From positions 13,147 through 77,146 of the forward strand of contig NZ_JACARC010000038.1 of assembly GCF_013386825.1 (NCBI RefSeq): a stretch of 64,000 nt of DNA. The letters run 5' to 3'. Shown piece by piece: positions 34,592 to 43,567 of the stretch. Numbering within the stretch: the first letter of the stretch is position 1; each line of letters opens with the position of its first letter. The notes under the pieces are model-generated. The model was not told the origin of the DNA. It was given only the letters and a program-made list of their open reading frames with translations, and searched no databases. This stretch comes from Pseudomonas sp. IPO3778. Lineage in GTDB: Bacteria; Pseudomonadota; Gammaproteobacteria; Pseudomonadales; Pseudomonadaceae. A program made the position numbers and the translations under genes.

Positions 34592-36033
34592 TTGGACTTC
34601 CCCTGCGCAGCGGCAAACAGCGGGCTTGCCAGCAATTTAGGCGCGAGACCACCGATATCACCGGCACCCTGGCACAGCAGAATGTCGCCGGCACGCAGCA
34701 GCGGCTTGACGATCGGTGCGAGGTCCACACCGCGCTCGATGTAGATCGGGTCCAACTGGCCACGTTGACGGATGCTGTTGCACAGCTTGCGGCTGTCGGC
34801 CCCCGGGATCGGTTCTTCACCGGCGGGGTAGACCTCCATCAGCAACAGCACGTTGGCGTCAGCCAGTACATTGACGAAATCGTCGTACAGGTCGCGGGTA
34901 CGGCTGTAGCGATGCGGCTGGTACACCATCACCAGGCGACGCTCCGGCCAGCCACCGCGTACGGCCTTGATCACCGCTGCGACTTCGGTCGGGTGATGAC
35001 CGTAGTCGTCCACCAGCATTACGTTGCCGCCGTCCACCGGCAGTTCGCCGTAGACCTGGAAGCGACGCCCCACACCGGCAAAACCCGACAGGCCTTCAAC
35101 GATGGCTTCATCGCTGACGCCTTCGTCGGAGGCGATGCAGATGGTTGCCAGGGAGTTGAGTACGTTGTGGTTGCCCGGCATGTTCACCGAAACATCCAGC
35201 GGCTCGCGGTCAGGGCGCAACACGGTGAAGAAGGTCTGCATGCCCTGCTGGCGCACATTGATCGCACGCACGTCGCAGTCTTCGCTGAAGCCGTAGGTCA
35301 CGGTCGGACGCTTGACCAGCGGCAGGATTTCACGCACCACCGGATCGTCCAGGCACACCACGGCCAAACCGTAGAACGGCAGGTTGTGCAGGAACTCGAC
35401 GAAGGTTTTCTTCAGTTTGTTGAAGTCACCGTCGTAGGTCGCCATGTGGTCGGCGTCGATGTTGGTCACCACGGCCACCAGCGGTTGCAGGTGCAGGAAG
35501 CTGGCGTCGCTTTCATCGGCTTCGGCGATCAGGTAACGGCTGGTGCCCAGTTGTGCATTGGTGCCGGCTGCATTCAGGCGGCCTCCGATGACGAACGTCG
35601 GGTCCAGGCCACCGGCCGCGAACACCGAGGCGATCAGGCTGGTGGTGGTGGTTTTGCCGTGGGTACCGGCGACGGCGATGCCGTGGCGGTAGCGCATCAG
35701 CTCTGCCAGCATCTCGGCGCGCGGCACCACCGGAATACGGCGTTCAAGGGCCGTGGCCACTTCCGGGTTGGAGGTGTTCACGGCACTGGAGACCACCAGC
35801 ACGTCGGCTTCGGCAGCGTTCTCGGCGCGGTGGCCGATAAAGATTTTGGCGCCAAACGATTCCAGGCGCTCGGTGACCGGCGACATTTTCAGGTCGGAGC
35901 CGGACACCTGGTAACCCAGGTTCAGCAACACTTCAGCGATGCCGCACATGCCCACGCCGCCGATACCGACGAAGTGGATGCGACGGATGCGGCGCATTTC
36001 CGGTTGTGGCATGGCTTTCTGATTCTCAACCAT
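34588..36033 (-). CDS. murC: MurC, UDP-MurNAc-L-alanine ligase
   Basis: Adds L-Ala to UDP-MurNAc, first amino acid of the stem peptide. 481 residues. N-terminal nucleotide-sugar motif HFVGIGGVGMCGIAEVL and ATP P-loop GTHGKTT at 123-129, then the ADDYGHHPTE-like segment VDDYGHHPTEV. The start at MVENQ overlaps the end of murG by 8 bases. Confidence 0.98.
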   Translation of the reverse strand: MVENQKAMPQPEMRRIRRIHFVGIGGVGMCGIAEVLLNLGYQVSGSDLKMSPVTERLESFGAKIFIGHRAENAAEADVLVVSSAVNTSNPEVATALERRIPVVPRAEMLAELMRYRHGIAVAGTHGKTTTTSLIASVFAAGGLDPTFVIGGRLNAAGTNAQLGTSRYLIAEADESDASFLHLQPLVAVVTNIDADHMATYDGDFNKLKKTFVEFLHNLPFYGLAVVCLDDPVVREILPLVKRPTVTYGFSEDCDVRAINVRQQGMQTFFTVLRPDREPLDVSVNMPGNHNVLNSLATICIASDEGVSDEAIVEGLSGFAGVGRRFQVYGELPVDGGNVMLVDDYGHHPTEVAAVIKAVRGGWPERRLVMVYQPHRYSRTRDLYDDFVNVLADANVLLLMEVYPAGEEPIPGADSRKLCNSIRQRGQLDPIYIERGVDLAPIVKPLLRAGDILLCQGAGDIGGLAPKLLASPLFAAAQGKSK

Positions 36034-37096
36034 GGGCCACCTCCAGGCAGATATCGACCACGGTGCGAGTTGCGTCAGGTTTGGCCAGGCGGCTTGCGGT
36101 GCTCGCCATGCTGTTCAGTCGTTCCGGTTGCATCAAAACCTCGGTCAGGCGTGCAGCCAAATCGGCGGCGCCAGTCGTTCTTTGCGGCAGCAGGAAGGCA
36201 GCGCCCTCCCCGGCCAAATATTCGGCGTTGCGGGTCTGGTGATCGTCGATGGCGTGGGGCAGAGGCACCAGCAAGGACGGCAGACCGGCGGCGGCCAGTT
36301 CACTGACGGTCAGCGCACCTGCGCGACAGACCACCAGGTCGGCCCAGCCATAGGCTTGGGCCATGTCTTTGATGAAGGGCTGTACATTCGCCTCGACGCC
36401 AGCATCGCGATAGCGCGTGGCGGTCACTTCATCGTGGTTCTTGCCGGCCTGATGGAAGATCTCGGGGCGCAGCTCCTCGGGGAGTTGCGCCACCGCTTCA
36501 GGCAGCAATTTGTTCAAGGGCTCGGCGCCCAGGCTTCCGCCCAGGATCAACAGGTGAGCCTTGCGACCGGCCAATGGCTGGCGGGCAATGTCCATGAACA
36601 GTTCGGTACGCACCGGGTTGCCGGTGGTGCGCAGTTTGTCCGCAGCACCAAAGGTCTTCGGGAAGGCCTCGCACACCCGGGCAGCCAACGGCACCAGCAG
36701 ACGGTTGGCGGTGCCGGCCACGGCGTTCTGCTCGTGCACGATCACCGGCACGCCGGCGAGCTTTGCCGCGACACCACCAGGGCCGGTCACGTAACCACCA
36801 AAGCCCAGCGCACACACTGGCTTCACTTCACGGATCACCTTGCGCGCCTGCCATACGGCCTTGAGCAACACGAACGGCGCCTTGAGCAGGGACAACTTGC
36901 CCTTGCCACGCAAGCCGGTGACGTTGATCAAATGCAGGGGCAAGCCGGCATTCGGGACCAAATCATTTTCAATGCCACGGGGCGTGCCAAGCCAATGCAC
37001 GGTGTAGCCACGGCTCTGGAACTCACGGGCGCAGGCCAGCGCCGGGAACACGTGGCCACCGGTGCCGCCTGCCATGATCAGCACGTTAGCGCCCAT
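36026..37096 (-). CDS. murG: MurG, lipid II-forming GlcNAc transferase
   Basis: Peripheral membrane GT28 enzyme that transfers GlcNAc to lipid I. 356 residues. Glycine-rich loop GGTGGHVFPALA (10-21), second loop LILGGSLGAEPLN, and a donor-binding segment CRAGALTVSELAAAGLPS. Overlaps ftsW by 11 bases upstream and murC by 8 downstream. Confidence 0.98.
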   Translation of the reverse strand: MGANVLIMAGGTGGHVFPALACAREFQSRGYTVHWLGTPRGIENDLVPNAGLPLHLINVTGLRGKGKLSLLKAPFVLLKAVWQARKVIREVKPVCALGFGGYVTGPGGVAAKLAGVPVIVHEQNAVAGTANRLLVPLAARVCEAFPKTFGAADKLRTTGNPVRTELFMDIARQPLAGRKAHLLILGGSLGAEPLNKLLPEAVAQLPEELRPEIFHQAGKNHDEVTATRYRDAGVEANVQPFIKDMAQAYGWADLVVCRAGALTVSELAAAGLPSLLVPLPHAIDDHQTRNAEYLAGEGAAFLLPQRTTGAADLAARLTEVLMQPERLNSMASTASRLAKPDATRTVVDICLEVAHG

Positions 37097-38309
37097 GGTT
37101 CGGCTCCTCGGCGAAGTCGCTTTCGCTGAACTCCATCTCTTCGCTGCCCAGGTGGGTTCGACTCTCCCACTCGATGCGCAGCAATAACCCGAGACAGGCG
37201 CAGCAAATCACCAACGAACTGCCGCCGTAACTGAGGAACGGCAAGGTCAGGCCCTTGGTCGGCAGCAAGCCGACGTTCACCCCGATGTTGATCAGGAACT
37301 GGCCGATCCACAGGAACGACAAGCCGTACGCCACGTACGCGGCAAAATATTGCTTGGCCTTTTCGGCCCACAAGCCGATGTACATGCCGCGTACACACAC
37401 GAACACAAACAGCGCGACGGTGCACAGCGAACCGACCACGCCCAGCTCTTCAGCGAGTACCGAGAACACGAAGTCAGTGTGGGCTTCCGGCAGGTAGAAC
37501 TGCTTCTGCACGCTGTTGCCCAGGCCCACGCCCAGCCACTCGCCGCGACCGAAGGCGATCAGCGCCTGGGTCAACTGGTAGCCGGAACCGAACTGATCGG
37601 ACCACGGGTCGGTAAAGGTAATCAGACGGGCCATCCGGTAGGGTTGCGCCTGCACCAGAATCGTCACCGCGGCCACCGCCAGCACCACCATCAAGGTGAA
37701 GCGGAACAGGCCCACGCCACCGAGGAACAGCATCGCTGCCGCCGCCCCCATCATCACGACGGTGGCACCGAAGTCCGGCTCCATCAGCAACAGGCCGGCC
37801 ATGGGCAGCAGCACGATGAACGGCTTGAAGAAGCCCATCCAGCTTTCGCGTACTTCTTTCTGACGTCGCACCAGGTAACCGGCGAGGTAGATCACCACGA
37901 ACACCTTGGCGATTTCCGACGGCTGCACGTTGAACGCACCGAAGCCGATCCAGCGCATCGAGCCGTTCACCTCACGCCCGATGCCGGGCAGGATCACCAT
38001 GATCAGCAGACCGAACGCGCCCACCAGCATCAGCCAACCCAGGCGCTGCCAGGTGGCAATCGGGATCATCATGGTGACGATGCACGCACCCAGGCCAATC
38101 ACCAGGTACACCAGGTGGCGGATCATCATGTAAAGGGTGTTGCCCGACTGCACCGCAGCCACTTCCGAGGACGCCGAGGTGATCATCACCAGCCCCAGGC
38201 CCAGCAGCGCGAGGCAACCGGCGAGCATCGGGAAATCCAGGTCGACCCCGCGCCCGGTGATGATCGGCGATGGGTACGGCTTGATGATGTTGCGGAAATT
38301 GATACTCAT
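37086..38309 (-). CDS. ftsW: FtsW, SEDS septal glycosyltransferase
   Basis: Polytopic SEDS protein that polymerises septal glycan with FtsI. 407 residues, about ten membrane helices. SEDS hallmarks: INGSMRWI-like EVNGSMRWIGFG, PSEIAKVF, the EPDFG motif in LLMEPDFGATVV, and GLLPTKGLTLPFLSYGGSS near the C-terminus. Overlaps murD by 4 bases. Confidence 0.98.
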   Translation of the reverse strand: MSINFRNIIKPYPSPIITGRGVDLDFPMLAGCLALLGLGLVMITSASSEVAAVQSGNTLYMMIRHLVYLVIGLGACIVTMMIPIATWQRLGWLMLVGAFGLLIMVILPGIGREVNGSMRWIGFGAFNVQPSEIAKVFVVIYLAGYLVRRQKEVRESWMGFFKPFIVLLPMAGLLLMEPDFGATVVMMGAAAAMLFLGGVGLFRFTLMVVLAVAAVTILVQAQPYRMARLITFTDPWSDQFGSGYQLTQALIAFGRGEWLGVGLGNSVQKQFYLPEAHTDFVFSVLAEELGVVGSLCTVALFVFVCVRGMYIGLWAEKAKQYFAAYVAYGLSFLWIGQFLINIGVNVGLLPTKGLTLPFLSYGGSSLVICCACLGLLLRIEWESRTHLGSEEMEFSESDFAEEPNHGR

Positions 38310-39652
38310 GCCAAGGCCTCCACGGCGCGGGCGAACAGCTGGCCACGCTCTTCGTAGTTCTTGAACATGTCGAAACTGGCGCAGGCAGGCGACAGCAGCA
38401 CCACATCACCCGGCTGGGCCAGGGCTTTGGAGTGGGCGATGGCGTCGTCCAAGGATTGCGCGCGCACCTGGGGCACGGCATCGCCCAAGGCATCGGCGAT
38501 CAAACCGGAATCACGGCCCATCAACACCACGGCGCGGCAATTGGCAGCGACCGGGCCTTTAAGGTCCTTGAAGTCGGCGCCCTTGCCGTCGCCACCGGCG
38601 ATCAGCACGACCTTGCCTTGAATATCAGCCCCCAAACCTTCGATGGCAGCAAGCGCCGCACCGACGTTGGTGGCCTTGGAATCGTTGTAATAGCCGACGC
38701 CATCCAGGTCACGCACCCACTGGCAGCGATGCTCAAGCCCGGCGAAGGTGCGCAGGGCCGACAGCATGGCGTCGAACGGCAAACCCACCGCATGACCGAG
38801 GGCCAGCGCCGCCAGGGCATTGGCCTGGTTGTGGGCACCACGGATTTTCAGTTCGCGAACGGGCATCAGGTTCTGGAATTCGAAGGCCAGGTATTTCTCG
38901 CCGTTCTCCTCCCGAAGGCCGAACGCCTTGAAGTCAGGTTTGTTCAGGCCGAAGGTCCAGCACGGCAAGCCTTCGCCGATCAGCGGACGGCTCAGGGCAT
39001 CCTGGCGGTTGACCACCACTTGCCGTGCGCCACGGAAGATCCGGTGCTTGGCCAGGTGATACGCCGGCAGGCCGCTGTAGCGGTCCATGTGGTCTTCGCT
39101 GACATTCAGCACGGTGGCCACTTCAGCGTTGAGCTGGTCGGTGGTTTCCAGCTGGAAGCTCGACAGTTCCATCACGTACAGCTCGACGTCGTCGCTGAGC
39201 AGGTCCAGCGCCGGCGTACCAAGGTTGCCGCCCACCGCCACACGCTTGCCGGCCGCAGCCGCCATCTCGCCCACCAGGGTGGTGACGGTGCTTTTTGCAT
39301 TGGAACCGCTGATGGCCACGATCGGCGCCTTCGCGTTACGCGCAAACAGCTCGATATCGCCGGACAACTTCACGCCACGGGCCGCAGCCGCTTGCAAAGC
39401 CGGGGTCGCCAGGGCCAGGCCGGGGCTCACGTAAAGCTCGTCGGCACGGCACAGAAACTCGACATCCAAGTCGCCACAACGCACTTCCACGTGCGGGTAG
39501 TCACGGCGCAGCGTGACCAGCTCCGGTGGATTTTCCCGCGTATCGGCCACGGCGAACGACGTGCCCCGGTTCGCCAGGAAGCGAACCAGGGACATGCCGC
39601 TCTTGCCGAGGCCGACAACGATGCGGAAGTGGTCTGAAGCGATCAGGGACAC
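38306..39652 (-). CDS. murD: MurD, UDP-MurNAc-L-Ala-D-glutamate ligase
   Basis: Adds D-Glu to UDP-MurNAc-L-Ala. 448 residues. N-terminal VVGLGKSGMSLVRFL and a P-loop GSNAKST at 116-122, the pseudomonad variant of the more common GTNGKST. GYYNDSKATN marks the central ligase domain. It starts at MSLIASD; mraY ends 6 bases upstream. Confidence 0.98.
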   Translation of the reverse strand: MSLIASDHFRIVVGLGKSGMSLVRFLANRGTSFAVADTRENPPELVTLRRDYPHVEVRCGDLDVEFLCRADELYVSPGLALATPALQAAAARGVKLSGDIELFARNAKAPIVAISGSNAKSTVTTLVGEMAAAAGKRVAVGGNLGTPALDLLSDDVELYVMELSSFQLETTDQLNAEVATVLNVSEDHMDRYSGLPAYHLAKHRIFRGARQVVVNRQDALSRPLIGEGLPCWTFGLNKPDFKAFGLREENGEKYLAFEFQNLMPVRELKIRGAHNQANALAALALGHAVGLPFDAMLSALRTFAGLEHRCQWVRDLDGVGYYNDSKATNVGAALAAIEGLGADIQGKVVLIAGGDGKGADFKDLKGPVAANCRAVVLMGRDSGLIADALGDAVPQVRAQSLDDAIAHSKALAQPGDVVLLSPACASFDMFKNYEERGQLFARAVEALA

Positions 39653-39658
39653 TCGTTT

Positions 39659-40741
39659 CTACCTCAGTTTCAGGGTGGCAAGGCCGACCAGGACCAGAAT
39701 CACGGTGATGATCCAGAAACGGACAATCACCCGCGGCTCGGGCCAGCCCTTGAGTTCAAAGTGGTGGTGAATCGGCGCCATGCGGAACACGCGGCGCCCG
39801 GTCAATTTGAAGGAGGCAACCTGGATCACCACCGACAGGGTTTCCATCACGAACACGCCGCCCATGATGAACAGGACGATTTCCTGGCGGACGATCACCG
39901 CGATGGTGCCCAGGGCCGCGCCCAGCGCCAGCGCGCCGACGTCGCCCATGAAGACTTGTGCCGGATAGGTGTTGAACCACAGGAAACCGAGGCCAGCACC
40001 GATCAACGCGCCGCAGAACACAATCAATTCACCCGCGCCCGGGACATACGGGATCAGCAGGTATTCCGCGAATTTCACGTTACCCGACAGGTAGCAGAAG
40101 ATGCCGAGCGCGCCGCCCACCATCACCGTCGGCATGATCGCCAGGCCGTCGAGGCCATCTGTCAGGTTGACCGCATTGCTGGAGCCAACGATCACAAAGT
40201 AGGTCAGCACCACGAAACCAATACCCAGTGGAATGCTGGCGTCCTTGAGCATCGGGATGATCAGGGTGGTTTCCACCGCGCTTGGCGCCGTCGTATAGAG
40301 GAAGATCGCCGCGCCGAGACCGAACACCGATTGCCAGAAATACTTCCAGCGGCTTGGCAGCCCCTTGGAGTTCTTCTCGATCACCTTGCGGTAGTCATCG
40401 ACCCAGCCGATGGCGCCGAACAACAGAGTCACCAGCAACACGGTCCAGACATAGCGGTTATGCAGGTCGGCCCACAGCAGCGTACTGATGCCGATGGACG
40501 ACAGGATCAGCGCGCCGCCCATGGTGGGTGTGCCGGATTTGGACAGGTGCGACTGCGGGCCGTCGTTGCGCACGGACTGGCCGATCTGCAGGCTTTGCAG
40601 GGTGCGGATCATCCATGGCCCCAGGAACAGCGACAACGACAACGCGGTCAGCACACCCAGAATCCCGCGCAGGGTCAGGTACTGAAAGACCGCGAAGCCT
40701 TTGTGGAACTGTTGCAGATACTCAGCCAGCAGCAGCAGCAT
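39659..40741 (-). CDS. mraY: MraY, phospho-MurNAc-pentapeptide translocase
   Basis: Polytopic enzyme that makes lipid I from UDP-MurNAc-pentapeptide and undecaprenyl phosphate. 360 residues as in E. coli, about ten helices. Active-site motifs: KSGTPTMGG, NLTDGLDGLA (Asp residues), and FKLTGRRVFRMAPIHHHFE. The ATG at 40741 shares its first base with the murF stop (TAATG); an upstream in-frame ATG lies inside murF. Confidence 0.98.
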   Translation of the reverse strand: MLLLLAEYLQQFHKGFAVFQYLTLRGILGVLTALSLSLFLGPWMIRTLQSLQIGQSVRNDGPQSHLSKSGTPTMGGALILSSIGISTLLWADLHNRYVWTVLLVTLLFGAIGWVDDYRKVIEKNSKGLPSRWKYFWQSVFGLGAAIFLYTTAPSAVETTLIIPMLKDASIPLGIGFVVLTYFVIVGSSNAVNLTDGLDGLAIMPTVMVGGALGIFCYLSGNVKFAEYLLIPYVPGAGELIVFCGALIGAGLGFLWFNTYPAQVFMGDVGALALGAALGTIAVIVRQEIVLFIMGGVFVMETLSVVIQVASFKLTGRRVFRMAPIHHHFELKGWPEPRVIVRFWIITVILVLVGLATLKLR

Positions 40742-42111
40742 TAATGTTTCTCCGTACTTGAGCCACACAAGGCGGCGACGACGTTTTCCATCACCGCGCT
40801 GCGCGATCCCTTGATCAAAATAGTGGTGTGTTTGTCTTGTTCGGTCGCGCTCAGCGCCTGGATCAGTTCGGCCTGGCTGGCGAAATGCCTGGCGCCCGGC
40901 CCGAAGGTATCCACGGCGTGAAGCATGTTCGGCCCAACGGCGTACAGGGCATCGACCTTGCCGGCGGCATACGTGCCGACTTCACGGTGAGACTGTTCGG
41001 CCCACTCGCCCAATTCGGCGATGTCCCCCAGCACCAGCACCTTGCGACCGTCGAAACCGGTCAGCAGGTCGATGGCGGCGCAGATGGAAGACTGGTTGGC
41101 GTTGTAGGTGTCATCGATCACGCGCATGCCGTTGCTGGCCAGTTGCGCGACGGTGCGCCCCTTGACCGGTTGCACGGCGCCAAGGCCGGTGGCAATGCCG
41201 AACAACGACACCCCCAGCACATGGGCGGCGGCGGCGGCGGCCAGGGCGTTGGCGACGTTATGGTTGCCCAGCAGGTTCAGTTGTACGTGCTCATCACCTT
41301 GCGGAGTGTGCAGGGTGAAGGCCGGGCAGCCACGGGCGTCGACCGTAATATTCGACGCGTGGAAATCGGCAGCGGCGTTGTGTACCGCGAAGCTCAGGAC
41401 GTGGCGACCGGCGGCGCGTACACGCCAGGTTTCAAAGGCCTTGTCGTCGAGGTTGAGCACGGCCGTGCCGGATGCATCGAGACCCTCAAGGATTTCGCCC
41501 TTGGCTTCAACGATCTTTTCAGGGCCACCGAACTCGCCCACGTGGGCGGTGCCAGCGTTGTTGATCACCGCAACGTGAGGCTTGGTCATGGCCACGGTGT
41601 AGGCGATTTCGCCGATACGCGAAGCCCCCAACTCGATCACGGCGGCCGTGTGTTCCGGAGCCAGTTCAAGCAGGGTCAGCGGAGCGCCGAAGTCATTGTT
41701 CAGGTTACCGCGAGTGGCCAGGACCGGGCCGCGCGTGCGCAGGATGCCGGCCAGCAATTCTTTCACGGTGGTTTTGCCGCTGGAGCCGGTGATCGCTGCC
41801 AAAGGCTGGGTGAACGCCGCGCGATTCAAGGCACCCAGCTGGCCGAGGGCCAGGCGGGTATCGGCTACCAGCAACTGCGGCAGCGTCGAGTCAGCGACTT
41901 TGCGCTGCACCAAGGCACCGACAGCGCCTTTGGCAGCAACGTCGTTCAGGTAGTTATGGCCATCAAAACTCGGGCCGGCCAAGGCAACAAACAGTTGCCC
42001 GGGCTTGATCGTCCGGCTGTCGATGCTTACGCCGTCAAAGCTGCAATCCGCCGACAAAACGCGGGCCGACAGCGCTTGAGTCAGTTCGCTGAACTTAAGC
42101 GCCTTAAGCAT
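40741..42111 (-). CDS. murF: MurF, UDP-MurNAc-tripeptide-D-Ala-D-Ala ligase
   Basis: Adds D-Ala-D-Ala to the tripeptide precursor. 456 residues. Substrate domain with DSRTIKPGQLFVAL, ATP P-loop GSSGKTT at 109-115, NNDFGAPLTLL, and DDTYNANQSS in the C-terminal domain. Overlaps murE by 8 bases and mraY by one. Confidence 0.98.
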   Translation of the reverse strand: MLKALKFSELTQALSARVLSADCSFDGVSIDSRTIKPGQLFVALAGPSFDGHNYLNDVAAKGAVGALVQRKVADSTLPQLLVADTRLALGQLGALNRAAFTQPLAAITGSSGKTTVKELLAGILRTRGPVLATRGNLNNDFGAPLTLLELAPEHTAAVIELGASRIGEIAYTVAMTKPHVAVINNAGTAHVGEFGGPEKIVEAKGEILEGLDASGTAVLNLDDKAFETWRVRAAGRHVLSFAVHNAAADFHASNITVDARGCPAFTLHTPQGDEHVQLNLLGNHNVANALAAAAAAHVLGVSLFGIATGLGAVQPVKGRTVAQLASNGMRVIDDTYNANQSSICAAIDLLTGFDGRKVLVLGDIAELGEWAEQSHREVGTYAAGKVDALYAVGPNMLHAVDTFGPGARHFASQAELIQALSATEQDKHTTILIKGSRSAVMENVVAALCGSSTEKH

Positions 42112-43567
42112 GGGCCACCTCCCATGCGGTCAGGGCGTGATCGGCCTCGACCAGATCGGAGAAGGCATGGCGTTCGCCGTTGATTTCCTGGTAGTCCTCG
42201 TGGCCTTTACCGGCCAGCACCACCACGTCGTCAGCGCTGGCGCTGGCGATCAATTGGGCGATGGCTGCACCGCGGCCGGCAACGAAGGTCACGCTGGAGA
42301 CGTCGGTAAACCCTGCACGGATATCGTCGAAAATCCGGCTTGGCTCTTCGCTGCGCGGGTTGTCGTCGGTGACGAGCACACCGTCGGCCAGGCGTTCGAC
42401 GATTTCAGCCATCAGCGGGCGCTTGCCGCGATCGCGGTCACCGCCACAGCCGAACAGGCACAGCAGCTTGCCCTTGGCGTGGGGACGCAGGGCTTGCAGG
42501 ATTTTTTCCAGAGCGTCTGGCGTGTGAGCGTAATCGACCACCACCAGCGGCTGAGTACCGCCGCCAAGGCGCTGCATGCGACCGGCCGGGCCTTCCAGCT
42601 TCGGCAGCACGCGCAGGATTTCATCCAGGGCGTAATCCAGGCCGAGCAAGGCGCCGACGGCCGCCAATACATTGCTCAGGTTGAAACGCCCGAGCAAGGT
42701 GCTGCGCAAATGGTGCTCGCCCTGGGGCGTAACCAGGGTGGCGCGCACGCCTTCGTCATCGAAGGTGGCTTCACGGCAATACAGGTAGGCGCTGGAATCT
42801 TCCAGGCTGTAGCTGATCAGGCGGCCATCACCCTTGGCGGCGGCCAGCTGGCGACCGAATTCGTCGTCCAGGTTGACCACGCGACACTTCAGGTCATTCC
42901 AGGCAAACAGCCGGGCCTTGGTGGCAGCGTACGCCTCCATGGTGCCGTGGTAATCCAGGTGATCGCGGGACAGGTTGGTCATCACTGCCACGTCGAACGC
43001 CAGGGCGGTCACGCGGCCTTGGTCCAGGCCGTGGGAGGAGACTTCCATGGCAACCGCCTTGGCGCCAGCCTTTTTCAGGTCGGCCAGGGTCGCTTGCACG
43101 GCAATCGGGTTAGGCGTGGTGTGCAGGCCGCTTTCCAGCGCACCATAGAAGCCGGTGCCCAGGGTGCCGACGATGCCGCAGTGCTGGCCCAGCAGGTCAA
43201 GCGCCTGGGCGACCAGTTGGGTCACGCTGGTCTTCCCGTTGGTGCCGGTCACGCCTACGAGGTTCAGGGTGCGGCTCGGGTCGCCATAAAAGCGCCCGGC
43301 GATGTCCGACAGTTGCGCCGCCAGGCCCTTGACCGGAATCAGGGGCACGTCGGTGATCGGCAACACGGTGGCGCCTTCCACTTCATAGGCCACTGCCGCG
43401 GCGCCGCGCTTCAATGCATCGGCGATATGGTCACGGCCGTCGAACTTGCCGCCCGGCACGGCCAGGAACAGGTCGCCGGCTCGCACGTTACGGCTGTCCA
43501 GGGTCAACTCGCGAATCAGCAGATCGCGGCCAGCGTGGGCAAAAATCTTGTTCAGGCTAAGAGACAT
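42104..43567 (-). CDS. murE: MurE, UDP-MurNAc-tripeptide synthetase
   Basis: Adds meso-diaminopimelate to UDP-MurNAc-L-Ala-D-Glu. 487 residues. DSRNVRAGDLFLAVPG, P-loop GTNGKTS at 108-114, EVSSHGL, and the DNPRSEEP motif near the C-terminus that marks meso-DAP rather than lysine specificity. Its start shares one base with the ftsI stop. Confidence 0.98.
   Translation of the reverse strand: MSLSLNKIFAHAGRDLLIRELTLDSRNVRAGDLFLAVPGGKFDGRDHIADALKRGAAAVAYEVEGATVLPITDVPLIPVKGLAAQLSDIAGRFYGDPSRTLNLVGVTGTNGKTSVTQLVAQALDLLGQHCGIVGTLGTGFYGALESGLHTTPNPIAVQATLADLKKAGAKAVAMEVSSHGLDQGRVTALAFDVAVMTNLSRDHLDYHGTMEAYAATKARLFAWNDLKCRVVNLDDEFGRQLAAAKGDGRLISYSLEDSSAYLYCREATFDDEGVRATLVTPQGEHHLRSTLLGRFNLSNVLAAVGALLGLDYALDEILRVLPKLEGPAGRMQRLGGGTQPLVVVDYAHTPDALEKILQALRPHAKGKLLCLFGCGGDRDRGKRPLMAEIVERLADGVLVTDDNPRSEEPSRIFDDIRAGFTDVSSVTFVAGRGAAIAQLIASASADDVVVLAGKGHEDYQEINGERHAFSDLVEADHALTAWEVAHA

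Noticed and set aside
38306..39652. MurD P-loop GSNAKST as a defective ATP site
   Set aside because: The same variant is the normal form in pseudomonad MurD, so it is not a loss-of-function sign.
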